Below, piece by piece: positions 1 through 9,072 of a stretch of 60,777 nucleotides of DNA (position 1 is its first letter; every line of letters starts with the position of its first letter). The position numbers and the translations under genes were made by a program. Origin of the DNA: Nostoc sp. T09 (lineage in GTDB: Bacteria > Cyanobacteriota > Cyanobacteriia > Cyanobacteriales > Nostocaceae). The notes beneath the pieces are model-generated. The model saw only the letters and a program-made list of their open reading frames with translations. It did no database searches and was not told the origin of the DNA. The stretch covers positions 22,761-83,537 of the forward strand of contig NZ_MTAV01000074.1 of NCBI RefSeq assembly GCF_002154695.1, written 5' to 3'.

Positions 1-996
1 TTAGAGCAACAATTAATAGAACCAATTCGCCCTTTATTGGGTAATGCGCATCATATCTTAATTTCTCCCGATGGGCAGTTAACACTAATTCCCTTTGAAG
101 CTCTCATAGATGAGCAAAATCAATTCCTGATTCAGCGTTATGCTTTTTCTTACCTCACTAGTGGCAGAGATTTGTTGCATTTTCAGCCAAGCGTGAGCCA
201 TTTTTCTGCTCCTGTGGTGCTAGCAGATATTGACTATGACAACCAAGTACAGGCTGTAGCCGCAGCTAAAGCAACTACTGCACGGGGTTACCAAAATCTA
301 CGTTCCGCCGACTTAGCAAACCTAGTATTTAGCCCTTTAAGCGCTACCAAAGATGAAGCCACAGCAATCAAAGCCATCATTGCTGATGCTAAAGTGCTGC
401 TGGGTAAAGATGCAACAGAAACAGCAGTCAAACAGCTTCACAGTCCGAGTATTCTGCATTTGGCTACCCACGGTTTTTTTATTACTGATGTTGAACAAAA
501 TTTGAATCCTTCACTTAGTAATGATTTACAACAGCTTCCACAAAAGGTTTTACACATAGAAAACCCCTTACTGCGTTCTGGATTAGCCTTAGCTGGTGCT
601 AACAGACGGAACCAAGCGCCAGCAAATAGTGATGATGGTGTGTTGACAGCGCAGGAAGTGGCAGGATTAGATTTGCGTTCAAATCAGTTAGTGGTGCTTT
701 CCGCCTGCGAGACTGGCAGGGGTGATGTCAAAGTGGGAGAAGGAGTTTATGGTTTGCGCCATGCTTTGGTAATTGCTGGTTCTCAAACTCAGGTTTTAAG
801 TTTGTGGCAGGTAGATGACGAAGCAACTAAGTTATTAATGGTGAAATATTACCAGAACTTAAAGGCTGGTCAAGGCAGACATGAAGCACTACGTTCTGCA
901 CAGCTTGAATTGCTCAATAGTCCCAATTATCAGCATCCTATGTACTGGGCTGCCTTTGTTCCCTCTGGTAATTGGGCACCTTTGAGCGACAGGTAA
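1..996 (+). CDS. CHAT-domain protease, C-terminal part (5' end outside window)
   Basis: The frame is open from the first base, so the protein begins upstream and only about 331 residues are visible. They form a CHAT domain (caspase/HetF-associated with TPRs), a caspase-like cysteine protease fold. The catalytic His lies in LHLATHG (near base 460) and the Cys in VVLSACETG (near base 700), followed by the family-typical segment GEGVYGLRHALVIAG. In cyanobacteria such domains usually follow TPR arrays, so the missing N-terminus is probably TPR; that is inference. A hairpin follows the stop. The substrate is unknown. The next gene downstream is a nuclease-NTPase fusion about 300 bp away, so co-function is possible but not shown. 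Confidence 0.88.
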   Translation, partial: LEQQLIEPIRPLLGNAHHILISPDGQLTLIPFEALIDEQNQFLIQRYAFSYLTSGRDLLHFQPSVSHFSAPVVLADIDYDNQVQAVAAAKATTARGYQNLRSADLANLVFSPLSATKDEATAIKAIIADAKVLLGKDATETAVKQLHSPSILHLATHGFFITDVEQNLNPSLSNDLQQLPQKVLHIENPLLRSGLALAGANRRNQAPANSDDGVLTAQEVAGLDLRSNQLVVLSACETGRGDVKVGEGVYGLRHALVIAGSQTQVLSLWQVDDEATKLLMVKYYQNLKAGQGRHEALRSAQLELLNSPNYQHPMYWAAFVPSGNWAPLSDR

Positions 997-1000
997 TCTT

Positions 1001-1043
1001 AGAACTCGGAGTTTCGACCTTTTTGCTCGGTCGTTCGAGTTCT
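1001..1043 (+). terminator. hairpin after the CHAT gene, possible terminator
   Basis: Five bases after the stop, AGAACTCG (1001-1008) pairs with CGAGTTCT (1036-1043). Inside it CGACC (1015-1019) pairs with GGTCG (1029-1033). No clear U-run follows, so factor-independent termination is uncertain. The rest of 997-1296 holds no gene that I can see. Confidence 0.4.
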
Positions 1044-1296
1044 GAGATTGAAGCTTCGTGTTTTGAAGTTCAATAATGGTGATTGAAAGGCGATCGCTCA
1101 ACATCATTTCAATTTGTAAGGATAATCAGCTTCAAGGTGCAATTGCCATTATAGAAATTTAAGCAATTGGTTTTGCAAAGTTTCACCAGTAGTTTTTTTG
1201 CCAAGATGTACTTACTGTGTTATTGACTATACATACAGATATGTCTATAGTTCATTAGTACTTATATATCCAACCTTAGTAACAAATTGGCAATTC

Positions 1297-3717
1297 ATGA
1301 ATATCGATCAAGCAAAAGAAAAATTTTGTCAAATCTACATCGAGATAATGCAGGATAAGGTGCCACTTGAAACTGAGCAAGATGCTCGTTTTCAAGTGAT
1401 TGACCGTATACTTGTAGAAGTTTTGGGATGGGATAGAGCAGGAATTAGAACGGAACCTCATACAGATTCTGGCTATGTTGACTATCTGTTGACTGCTGGA
1501 GGCCGCAACAAATTTGTTGTAGAAGCAAAGCGAACTTCCAATTTATTAATTGATACTTACCAACCACGTATGGCTTGGTACAAAGTTGGTGGTCCGGCAC
1601 TTCAATCTGCAACTGGTGGTTTGGAACAAGCAAAACGCTATTGCACAGATACTGCTGTTCTGTTTTCTGCATTAACAACTGGTTTGCAGTGGATTGGTTT
1701 CTGGGCAGTCAGAACTGATGGAGTGCCTCCTAAAGAAGGTAAAGCAGCAGTATTTCCTAGTCTTGAAGCTATTGAGCAAAATTTTGCGGTCTTCTACGAT
1801 CTGTTTTCTCAAGAAGGGGTGTTGGCTAACTTATATCAAGTGCATGTGCATCAATCAGAGGGCTTGCAGGTTAATCATAGCGAAGTTCTGGAGTCAGTAA
1901 CTGAAATTTCTGAGAGACGTTTACTCTCAAAATCTCTACTTCTAAGGGACTTAGAGAATATCTACCGAAGCTTTTTCAGTAGCATGTCAGGTGAAGATGA
2001 CCCTGATATGCTAGCAAAATGCTTTGTGGAATCTAAAGAAAGCCGCGCAGCAGATGAAAGTCTTGAAAAGATAACACGGAATTTGCTTAACCAAATTGAC
2101 ATCGTTAATTCAGACAGGGGAACTGAACTGGAGAATCAAATTCGTGCATCTGTAGAATCCCAGAGGGGAGATTTTGTTTTAGTAATAGGTAATAAAGGAG
2201 CAGGAAAGTCTACTTTTATTGATCGTTTTTTTCGCTTAGTTTTAGACAAGCAGTTACGTGAAAATTGTTTAGTTCTTCGGGTAGATCTTGCTAACTCAGA
2301 CGGTAATCAATCTACTATTGCTAGTTGGCTAACTGATAAATTAAAGGTTGAGCTAGAGAAAAATCTATTTACTGATGGATATCCTTCATACGATGAACTT
2401 CAGGGAGTTTTCTTTCAAGAATATAGGCGATGGAGTAATGGTGAGTATAGATATTTATATGAGAAAGACAAAATTGCATTCAAGCAAAAATTTGGAGAGT
2501 GGATGGCTGATCTCGCATTGAATCAACCCCATAAATATGTGCGGAGACTAATTGAAAATGCTGTGAATGCAAGAAGTCTAATGCCATGTATAGTATTTGA
2601 CAATACAGATCATTTTCCACAAAGTTTTCAAGAGTCTGTCTTTCAGTATGCACAATCTATTTATAGAGAATGTTTTTCATTTATTATATGCCCGATAACG
2701 GATAGAACTATTTGGCAACTTTCTAAGTCTGGACCATTACAATCTTACGAACATAGAGGTTTCTATCTGCCAGTACCATCCACTAAAGAAGTTCTTGCTA
2801 AACGTGTTGATTTTATTAAAGAAAAAGCTAAAGAAGATATGGAAGTAAATGGAAATTATTTCACAACTAAAGGAATTAGGTTGTCAATCCCTGACATAAC
2901 TGCGTTTGCTTTTTCTGTAGAGGACATATTTATAAATGAGGATTATATTGGTCGTATAGTTGGATGGCTTTCCAACTTTGATATTAGAAGGAGTTTACAG
3001 ATAGCTCAGAGAGTAATCACCTCTCCTATCATTGATATTGCTGAATTGGTTAAGGCTTACGCTATTGGACAAAGATTTAGTCCACAGCGTAGAAATATTA
3101 AAAAGGCACTATTATTCGGAGATTATAATCACTTCTATCAGCAGGATAGTAGTTTTATTCTCAATCTTTTTGAAGTGAACTCAAACAGTATTACAAGTCC
3201 ACTCATTAGATTATCAATACTTCGCTTACTCATGGATGTATATTCCGAACATACAGATCCAGATAAGATATATCTTCTTGTTGAAGATATTTTAAATTAT
3301 TTTGAACCTGCAACTATAAGTCGCACCATAGTTAAGGATCATCTTAAAGCTCTTCTCGACTATCGGCTCATTGAACCCTACGATCCAACTGACGTTGTTA
3401 TTTACGAGTCACAACGACTAAAAATAACTCATTGTGGACGTATTCACTATGAATTCGTTATTGATGACAAGGAAGGGGTCTACATGAGTGAGATGGCTTT
3501 GATGACTCCCGTTAGTAGTCAACAGTATATTCAACAAACTAGAAATCTCGTAAATAATGGAAAATTGAGCTTCCAGGATTGGCGTAGAATTACAAAATGG
3601 TTTGTTCAATATTGCCTAGAACAAGATAAAATCTATATGTCTCTTCCACAATCTAATTCTTACCAAAGTCAAAGAATTTTAAGAGAAACTATACGTAATA
3701 CTTGGTTACAATATTAA
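1297..3717 (+). CDS. PD-(D/E)XK nuclease - P-loop NTPase fusion protein, defence-like
   Basis: An 806-aa protein. The ATG at 1297 is preferred over a TTG at 1198, because the extra 33 residues do not look like a folded start. Residues 30-80 resemble the nuclease core of HsdR-type restriction subunits: D62 in GYVDYLL and E76-x-K78 in VVEAKR. A Walker A motif, GNKGAGKST, spans residues 298-306. A Walker B-like strand, CIVFDNTDH, lies near 431-439. The C-terminal third is helical, with a probable winged-helix segment. A nuclease effector joined to a STAND/AAA-type switch is typical of phage-defence ATPases, but I cannot assign a named family. No methylase or specificity subunit is nearby, so it is not a classical type I system. 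Its AT content is higher than that of its neighbours. Confidence 0.8.
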   Translation: MNIDQAKEKFCQIYIEIMQDKVPLETEQDARFQVIDRILVEVLGWDRAGIRTEPHTDSGYVDYLLTAGGRNKFVVEAKRTSNLLIDTYQPRMAWYKVGGPALQSATGGLEQAKRYCTDTAVLFSALTTGLQWIGFWAVRTDGVPPKEGKAAVFPSLEAIEQNFAVFYDLFSQEGVLANLYQVHVHQSEGLQVNHSEVLESVTEISERRLLSKSLLLRDLENIYRSFFSSMSGEDDPDMLAKCFVESKESRAADESLEKITRNLLNQIDIVNSDRGTELENQIRASVESQRGDFVLVIGNKGAGKSTFIDRFFRLVLDKQLRENCLVLRVDLANSDGNQSTIASWLTDKLKVELEKNLFTDGYPSYDELQGVFFQEYRRWSNGEYRYLYEKDKIAFKQKFGEWMADLALNQPHKYVRRLIENAVNARSLMPCIVFDNTDHFPQSFQESVFQYAQSIYRECFSFIICPITDRTIWQLSKSGPLQSYEHRGFYLPVPSTKEVLAKRVDFIKEKAKEDMEVNGNYFTTKGIRLSIPDITAFAFSVEDIFINEDYIGRIVGWLSNFDIRRSLQIAQRVITSPIIDIAELVKAYAIGQRFSPQRRNIKKALLFGDYNHFYQQDSSFILNLFEVNSNSITSPLIRLSILRLLMDVYSEHTDPDKIYLLVEDILNYFEPATISRTIVKDHLKALLDYRLIEPYDPTDVVIYESQRLKITHCGRIHYEFVIDDKEGVYMSEMALMTPVSSQQYIQQTRNLVNNGKLSFQDWRRITKWFVQYCLEQDKIYMSLPQSNSYQSQRILRETIRNTWLQY

Positions 3718-3766
3718 GAAAATATCAACATACAGCAGATTGTAACTTCGTAAAGTACACGGGTAA

Positions 3767-3787
3767 GGGCACAATATTGTTGTGCCC
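3767..3787. repeat. small hairpin repeat (GGGCACAA-type)
   Basis: GGGCACAA (3767-3774) and TTGTGCCC (3780-3787) form an 8-bp stem with a 5-nt loop. It sits between two convergent genes. Related hairpins with the same central ATTG occur at 18352-18372 and 51583-51607, so this looks like a dispersed repeat that may double as a bidirectional terminator. Confidence 0.55.
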
Positions 3788-3845
3788 CTATGATTGTCTG
3801 ATTAGGTTACTGTTGTGTGATCGCAGAAATAACCAAATTTTTTAA

Positions 3846-3884
3846 CGAACCGCCAAGGACGCAGAGGACACAAAGGGAAGAGTA
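3846..3884. repeat. CGCAGAG-type dispersed repeat
   Basis: The stretch contains CGCCAAGGACGCAGAGG followed by ACACAAAGG. The same family of purine-rich CGCAGAG units recurs at 8989-9057, 25592-25619 and 28533-28612. It lies just past the 3' end of the mannitol dehydrogenase gene. Confidence 0.5.
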
Positions 3885-3895
3885 AAAGGATTGTT

Positions 3896-5395
3896 TCAAT
3901 GTACGAGTGAGAATCGGGCTAGGGTTTCTTTCGCGCCAAACTCATACAATCTGCGTAAATGGTTTGTAACTGCATCGACAAAAGGCGCTGACTGGGATAA
4001 ATCGCCAAAAATCTCCGTCAAGTTGAGCAATGGTTTGGCATCGGAGCCACTGGTACGAGCTAGTTGCGTGAGAGTTCCTGCTATGGGGTCATCAATGGGA
4101 ATAGGGTTCCCTTTGTCGTCGTTGGCGTTGAGGTAACGGAACCAAGCTGCTACTGTTAAGCTCATGTATTCAATTGCTCCTTTTTGGCGCAGTGCGTCAC
4201 GGACTGAGCCTAAAACAAATTTTGGCATTTTGGCGGAGCTATTGAGGCAAAGCCGGGGGAGTTGATCGCGGATCTTGGGATTGGCAAAGCGTTCTATTAA
4301 GGTCTGTTTGTAATTATCTAAATCAATCCCCGGTACAGGTTGGAGTGTAGGCGTAACTTCTGCCATTAAATTCTCGACGGTTTGCCGAATCATCGGGTCG
4401 CCCATGACTTCATGGACATAAGTATAGCCTGCTAAAGTGCCGAGATAGCCAATTAACAGGTGGCTGGCGTTGAGTAGCCGGATTTTCATCATCTCGTAGG
4501 GATGAACATCGCTAGTCATCTGCACGCCCACGTCTTCCCAATCAGGTCTACCCGCACAGAATTCGTCTTCGACTACCCACTGAAGAAACGGTTCGGCAAC
4601 AACAGGGAAGGCATCATCAATGTTAAATTGTTCCGCCACCATTTTGATATCATCTGGGGTTGTGGCGGGAGTAATGCGATCGACCATGCAGTTGGGGAAG
4701 GTAACATGGTCAGCAATCCAACGTCTCAATTCTGGATCGCGCATTTCTGCATAAGCGGTCAACATTTCATGGGCAATGTTGCCGTTACCTTGCAAGTTGT
4801 CACAGGATAATACGGTAAACGGTGCTAGTCCTTGTTGACGGCGGCGATCGAGGGCTGCTGTCAAAAAGCCATATACGCCAATTGGCTGGTCCGGATTTTG
4901 TAAATCGTACTGAATTGTGGGGTGATTGGCATCAAATTCACCGCTACCTTCAATATAGTAGTAGCCGCCTTCGGTAATTGTGAGGGTGACGATGCGACAT
5001 TGAGGATCTGCTAAGGTGTCAATTACAGCCTGGCGGTTATCTGGAGCAAAGAGATATTTTGTAATTGCACCAATTACGCGCGCGCGATCGCCTTCTGGGG
5101 ATCTTTCAACTAAAGTATACAAACAATCTTGTGAATTCAGTGCATCCCGCATTCGCTGGTCGAATTCCAGTAGCCCTACCCCGGTTATTCCCCAATCACT
5201 GCCGGGATGCTGATGAAAGTAGTTATCTAGATATAATGCCTGGTGTGCCCGATGGAACCCACCAACACCGATGTGGACAATGCCGTTAGTAATTTGGTGG
5301 CGATCGTACTGGGGTACGCGAACGTTACTTGCTAAACGAGACAAAGATGCCTCATTCAGCTTGATTACTGAGCCTGTGCTGATATTGCTGTTCAT
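3896..5395 (-). CDS. mtlK: mannitol 2-dehydrogenase family polyol dehydrogenase
   Basis: A 499-aa protein, the normal length for the long-chain mannitol dehydrogenase family, which oxidises mannitol (or a related polyol) to fructose with NAD. The N-terminal Rossmann segment reads IVHIGVGGFHRAHQA (about residues 40-54). The C-terminal domain carries the family KIRLLNASH and KMPKFVLGS segments. The start overlaps the end of the upstream ATPase gene by 44 bp, so the two are translationally coupled. The gene is last in a transporter operon (binding protein, two permeases, ATPase), as in polyol (smo/mtl) loci of alphaproteobacteria. It could instead act on arabinitol, sorbitol or a hexuronate; context favours a sugar alcohol. 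Confidence 0.85.
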   Translation of the reverse strand: MNSNISTGSVIKLNEASLSRLASNVRVPQYDRHQITNGIVHIGVGGFHRAHQALYLDNYFHQHPGSDWGITGVGLLEFDQRMRDALNSQDCLYTLVERSPEGDRARVIGAITKYLFAPDNRQAVIDTLADPQCRIVTLTITEGGYYYIEGSGEFDANHPTIQYDLQNPDQPIGVYGFLTAALDRRRQQGLAPFTVLSCDNLQGNGNIAHEMLTAYAEMRDPELRRWIADHVTFPNCMVDRITPATTPDDIKMVAEQFNIDDAFPVVAEPFLQWVVEDEFCAGRPDWEDVGVQMTSDVHPYEMMKIRLLNASHLLIGYLGTLAGYTYVHEVMGDPMIRQTVENLMAEVTPTLQPVPGIDLDNYKQTLIERFANPKIRDQLPRLCLNSSAKMPKFVLGSVRDALRQKGAIEYMSLTVAAWFRYLNANDDKGNPIPIDDPIAGTLTQLARTSGSDAKPLLNLTEIFGDLSQSAPFVDAVTNHLRRLYEFGAKETLARFSLVH

Positions 5396-6509
5396 GGGAT
5401 TTATTCAGAGTTAGGTGATGACGACGAGCTTTGGGAATAGCTTCACCGCTTTGATCGAACAAATGGCAAAGCTCGCCGTTAATATGAATAGGAACGAAAT
5501 CGTGCAATTGGGCGGGTTCATCTCCGTGTGTTTGCACAATCATGGTGTCACCACCTGCAATTTTGATATAGAGATAGGTTTCCCCGCCCAGTCGTTCTAC
5601 AACTAACACTTCGCCATTGATGCTGGGGTTATTAGCATCAAGCCGCAGATGTTCGGGACGAATTCCTAATGTTGCGCGATCGCCAACCGAGAGGGCTTTG
5701 GGTTTTACCGGAATCATCACGGTTGCGTCACCAGGTAGTCTAACTGTTGTCCCAGAGTCAGTGACGGATGACACCGTGACTGGCATAAAGTTCATTTTGG
5801 GTGAACCAATAAATCCGGCGACGAAAAGATTGCGGGGATGATGGTACAGTTCTAGGGGCGAACCCATTTGTTCGATGATACCGCCTTGCAACACCACAAT
5901 TTTATCGGCAAGGGTCATTGCTTCAACTTGGTCATGGGTGACGTAAATCATCGTGGCTTGCAAGCTGTCATGTAAACTAGCAAGTTCAATCCGCATCTGC
6001 ACCCGCAAAGAAGCATCTAGGTTAGACAGCGGCTCATCAAACAAAAATACTTTGGGATTCCGCACCAAAGCACGACCAATTGCTACCCGTTGGCGTTGTC
6101 CTCCCGATAGGTCTTTGGGCTTGCGGTTTAAGAGTGGCTCTAGTTGCAGAATGCGGGCGACTTCACGCGCCCTTTCCAAGCGTTGAGCTTTCTGCATCCC
6201 CGCAAGCCGCAGGCTAAAAGCCATATTTTCCGCCACAGTCATGTGAGGATATAAGGCGTAGGTTTGAAACACCATTGCCAAACCGCGTTTATCGGGGGGT
6301 ACATCGTTGACTTTTTGCCCATCAATGAGCAAATCGCCGGAGGAAATTTCTTCTAGTCCAGCTATCATGCGGAGTAGAGTGGATTTTCCGCAGCCGGAGG
6401 GGCCGACAAAGACAACAAATTCGCGATCGCTTATGTCGAGATCTATGCCTTTGATGATTTCTGTGTCGGCGTAGGTTTTATGGATATCTCTTAAAGCTAC
6501 TGTTGACAT
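5352..6509 (-). CDS. ABC transporter ATPase of the MalK/UgpC type (polyol uptake)
   Basis: A 385-aa ATP-binding subunit. Walker A is GPSGCGKST at residues 36-44, the signature LSGGQRQR starts at 134, and Walker B is FLFDEP at about 155-160. An OB-fold regulatory domain follows from roughly residue 235 (LGIRPEHLRL), as in MalK/SmoK transporters. It should energise the two permeases encoded upstream. The last 44 bp overlap the dehydrogenase gene. A 148-aa membrane-protein gene lies between it and the second permease, so the subunits are not strictly contiguous. Role and class are firm; the substrate is inferred from the neighbouring dehydrogenases. Confidence 0.9.
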   Translation of the reverse strand: MSTVALRDIHKTYADTEIIKGIDLDISDREFVVFVGPSGCGKSTLLRMIAGLEEISSGDLLIDGQKVNDVPPDKRGLAMVFQTYALYPHMTVAENMAFSLRLAGMQKAQRLERAREVARILQLEPLLNRKPKDLSGGQRQRVAIGRALVRNPKVFLFDEPLSNLDASLRVQMRIELASLHDSLQATMIYVTHDQVEAMTLADKIVVLQGGIIEQMGSPLELYHHPRNLFVAGFIGSPKMNFMPVTVSSVTDSGTTVRLPGDATVMIPVKPKALSVGDRATLGIRPEHLRLDANNPSINGEVLVVERLGGETYLYIKIAGGDTMIVQTHGDEPAQLHDFVPIHINGELCHLFDQSGEAIPKARRHHLTLNKSHEQQYQHRLSNQAE

Positions 6510-6654
6510 AAAATGTTTCCATTAATTCGTTGAAGAAAAAACTTAAAGGTAGAAAGAAAAGTCGGTTCAGGCATTTCAAGGGTCGTAAAATTTGATTTTT
6601 CGTAAGGGATTGCTGATAAAAGTCAAGCAAGTTCTTTATTCTCTCTCGAGTACA

Positions 6655-7101
6655 TCAAACAAGTTGTGTGCCAACTATGGTGAGCGATACCAGAATCCCA
6701 AGAATTGCAACTGCGTAGTGGAGGCGCTCCCAAAAAATATTCAGGCGCTTAGGGACAATATGCTTGTACTTATCATCCTGGTCATGAATGTTTTTTGTAC
6801 GATCTCGTGTTTCGTATATAGATGGATCGATGTTTTTTAGATACGCAGCCGAGACGCTGACATGATAGCGATTACGCTCATAGTGTTTACGACAAAATTG
6901 TGCACCAAAAATACCTAGCGGAATCAAAGGCACAGTGAGCAGCAAGTCAGTCCAGGTGAGTCCGTTCTGTGCTGCAAATGCCAAAGCAGCCGTCGTTATT
7001 CCAACGACGAGAGAGGTCATTCTTTCCCGCTGGTTCTCGTGTTGTCGTGCCTGAGTCACGTGCTCCTGGTACATACCCCAATACAACTGATCCTTATCCA
7101 T
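6655..7101 (-). CDS. small membrane protein of unknown function inside the polyol operon
   Basis: A 148-aa protein with a charged N-terminus (MDKDQLYWGMYQEHVTQ). It has two closely spaced hydrophobic segments around residues 29-66, a charged middle and a last hydrophobic segment at about 125-146 that ends the protein. I do not recognise the family; the layout loosely recalls small SLATT-like membrane proteins, but no diagnostic motif is visible. It is co-directional with the transporter genes and separated by about 110 bp upstream and 145 bp downstream. It may be an insertion into the operon rather than a transporter subunit. Confidence 0.6.
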   Translation of the reverse strand: MDKDQLYWGMYQEHVTQARQHENQRERMTSLVVGITTAALAFAAQNGLTWTDLLLTVPLIPLGIFGAQFCRKHYERNRYHVSVSAAYLKNIDPSIYETRDRTKNIHDQDDKYKHIVPKRLNIFWERLHYAVAILGILVSLTIVGTQLV

Positions 7102-7212
7102 AAATGTCTGTTCCTCACCAAATTGTTCGATCGCATTATTCTTTCAAATCGAAATGCCAATCTATGAAACTCTATCAAGAAGGGCTTTTACCTTCTGCCA
7201 TCTGCCTTCTAC

Positions 7213-8034
7213 TTATTTCACTGCTCCAAATGTCAGACCACGTACCAATTGCCGTTGACTTAGCCACCCAAAGATAAGGATGGGTGCGATCGCAAGTGTT
7301 GATGCTGCTGAAAGTTTTGCCCAGAATAATCCTTGGGGGCTGGAAAATGAAGCAATAAATGCTGTGAGTGGGGCGGCGTCTGCTGTTGTTAGGTTCAGGC
7401 TCCAAAATGCTTCGTTCCAGGACAAGATAATTGAGAGTAAGGCGGTGGAGGCAATTCCGGGTAATGCTAGTGGTAGCAAGACGTGCATGAGTTCTTGCTG
7501 TGTGGTTGCGCCATCCATGCGATCGGCTTCGAGAATATCTTTGGGAACTTCTTTGAAGAAGCTGTAAATCATCCAAACGACAATCGGCAAGTTAATCAAG
7601 GTATAAATGATAATCAAACCGATGCGGGTGTCTAGTAAGCCAAAGTTGCGACACAAAATGTAGATGGGGACTAGTACGCCGACAGGTGGCAGCATTTTTG
7701 TAGACAGCATCCACAGCAGAGTTCCCTTGGTGCGTTTCGTGGGGAAGAATGCCATTGCATAAGCGGCGGGTACGGCAAGCAGTAATGCAAGTATGGTAGC
7801 TCCCAGGGAAACGGCTACGCTATTAAATGCATAATTGAAATAATTTGCCCGGTCTTGGATGGCAACATAGTTTTCTAATGTCGGGCGGAAAAATAACTGC
7901 GGGGGAGTGGAAACTGCCGCGACTTCGGTTTTGAAACTGGTAATAAACATCCAGAAGATGGGGAAAAATAAGAGACAAGCAGCAAGCCAACCCAGTAATG
8001 TCCATAGCCAAAGCTTCGAGTTTTTACGTGCCAT
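7213..8034 (-). CDS. ABC sugar/polyol permease, MalG type
   Basis: A 273-aa inner-membrane permease with six predicted helices. The EAA loop is present as EVPKDILEADRMDGATTQQELMHV, where the conserved DGA contacts the ATPase. The ATG at 8034 was chosen because it follows the TAA of the upstream permease after one base, which is classic coupling. An earlier ATG at 8061 would overlap that gene by 26 bp. It pairs with the MalF-type permease to form the channel. Polyol specificity is inferred from the operon. Confidence 0.9.
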   Translation of the reverse strand: MARKNSKLWLWTLLGWLAACLLFFPIFWMFITSFKTEVAAVSTPPQLFFRPTLENYVAIQDRANYFNYAFNSVAVSLGATILALLLAVPAAYAMAFFPTKRTKGTLLWMLSTKMLPPVGVLVPIYILCRNFGLLDTRIGLIIIYTLINLPIVVWMIYSFFKEVPKDILEADRMDGATTQQELMHVLLPLALPGIASTALLSIILSWNEAFWSLNLTTADAAPLTAFIASFSSPQGLFWAKLSAASTLAIAPILIFGWLSQRQLVRGLTFGAVK

Positions 8035-8035
8035 G

Positions 8036-8959
8036 TTAGGTATCCAAATTACGAGCAACACTACGCATCAAGAAGATTGCCACGATGTTGGCAAGGATGA
8101 CGGCAATTAATCCACCGGCTGAGGCACCACCGACATCGAATTCCAGCAAGGCTTTTAAGAAGATGTAATAAGCTAGGTTAGTTGTTGCAAGTCCCGGCCC
8201 GCCGCCTGTGGTGACAAATATTTCTGCAAAGATGGTGAGGAAGAAAATTGTCTCAATCATGGCGACCACGGAAATAGCGCGGCTGAGATGCGGTAGCATG
8301 ACAAAACGAAATAGAGCGATCGCATTTGCTCCATCCATTCGCGCTGCTTCTAATTGATCGCGATCGAGTGACTGAATGGCTGTTAATAAAATCAGCAAAG
8401 CAAAAGGCAGCCATTCCCAGGAAACAATAATAATGATGGCTAGCAGGGGAACGCTGGCAAACCAATCAATCGCCCCCAAACCCAAACCTCTGGTGATTTG
8501 AGCAAATAGCCCATTCACCGGATGCATCAGCATATTTTTCCAGATTAGGGCGCTAACTGTAGGCATTACAAAAAATGGCGAGATTGCCAACACTCTCGCC
8601 ACCCCACGCCCATAAAAATCTTGGTCAAATAAAACTGCTAGTAATGTGCCCAAACCGATTGTGATGACCAGAACCGAAACAACGAGAATAATTGTGATTG
8701 CGATCGAAGTCCATAAAGCTGAGTCAGTCAGGATGAACGTAAAATTTTCAATCCCGATGAATCTACGTGCCTGTGGATTCAGCAGGTTATACCGCTGAAA
8801 GGAAAACCATAAAGTCATCACCAGAGGCACAATCATCCACAGCAACAGGACAACGACCGAAGGCGCAACCAGAGGTAAGGTTGAAGCTTGCCGCTTAGTT
8901 CGTTGCCTCGCGGGTGGTGGCGTTTCCTGTTGAGGTTTTACCGCTAATGAAGAAGACAT
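8036..8959 (-). CDS. ABC sugar/polyol permease, MalF/UgpA type
   Basis: A 307-aa permease with a hydrophilic, proline-rich N-terminus (residues 1-28) and then six membrane segments. The EAA loop reads SLDRDQLEAARMDGANAIALFRFV. It stands between the binding-protein gene and the MalG-type permease gene and forms the transmembrane channel with the latter. The short binding-protein-proximal spacer (about 110 bp) holds an inverted repeat, so expression of the permeases relative to the binding protein may be tuned there. Confidence 0.9.
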   Translation of the reverse strand: MSSSLAVKPQQETPPPARQRTKRQASTLPLVAPSVVVLLLWMIVPLVMTLWFSFQRYNLLNPQARRFIGIENFTFILTDSALWTSIAITIILVVSVLVITIGLGTLLAVLFDQDFYGRGVARVLAISPFFVMPTVSALIWKNMLMHPVNGLFAQITRGLGLGAIDWFASVPLLAIIIIVSWEWLPFALLILLTAIQSLDRDQLEAARMDGANAIALFRFVMLPHLSRAISVVAMIETIFFLTIFAEIFVTTGGGPGLATTNLAYYIFLKALLEFDVGGASAGGLIAVILANIVAIFLMRSVARNLDT

Positions 8960-8988
8960 AATCTATGTGAAAGTTTTGTGGGTAATTA

Positions 8989-9057
8989 CTCTGTGTTCTC
9001 TGCGCCTCTGCGGTTCAATAAATTAATTTTTCACCACAGAGACGCAGAGACACAGAG
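8989..9057. repeat. inverted CGCAGAG-type repeat between binding protein and permease genes
   Basis: CTCTGTGTTCTCTGCGCCTC (from 8989) is nearly complementary to CACAGAGACGCAGAGACACAG (from about 9035), with an AT-rich loop. The RNA would fold into a long hairpin. It belongs to the CGCAGAG family. In this spot it could stabilise the upstream binding-protein message, as intercistronic hairpins do in other sugar transporters; that role is inference. Confidence 0.6.
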
Positions 9058-9072
9058 AGAAAAGTAAAGATT

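Noticed and set aside
1198-1296. TTG start extending the nuclease-NTPase protein by 33 residues
   Set aside because: The extension is Tyr/Cys-rich and unlike a domain, and an ATG stands directly before the helical start of the nuclease region.
1-3717. Type I restriction-modification locus
   Set aside because: Only an HsdR-like nuclease core is present; there is no helicase motif set, methylase or specificity subunit.
3891-4136. Plus-strand frame opposite the mannitol dehydrogenase gene
   Set aside because: It is a shadow of a well-conserved gene on the other strand and shows no family resemblance.
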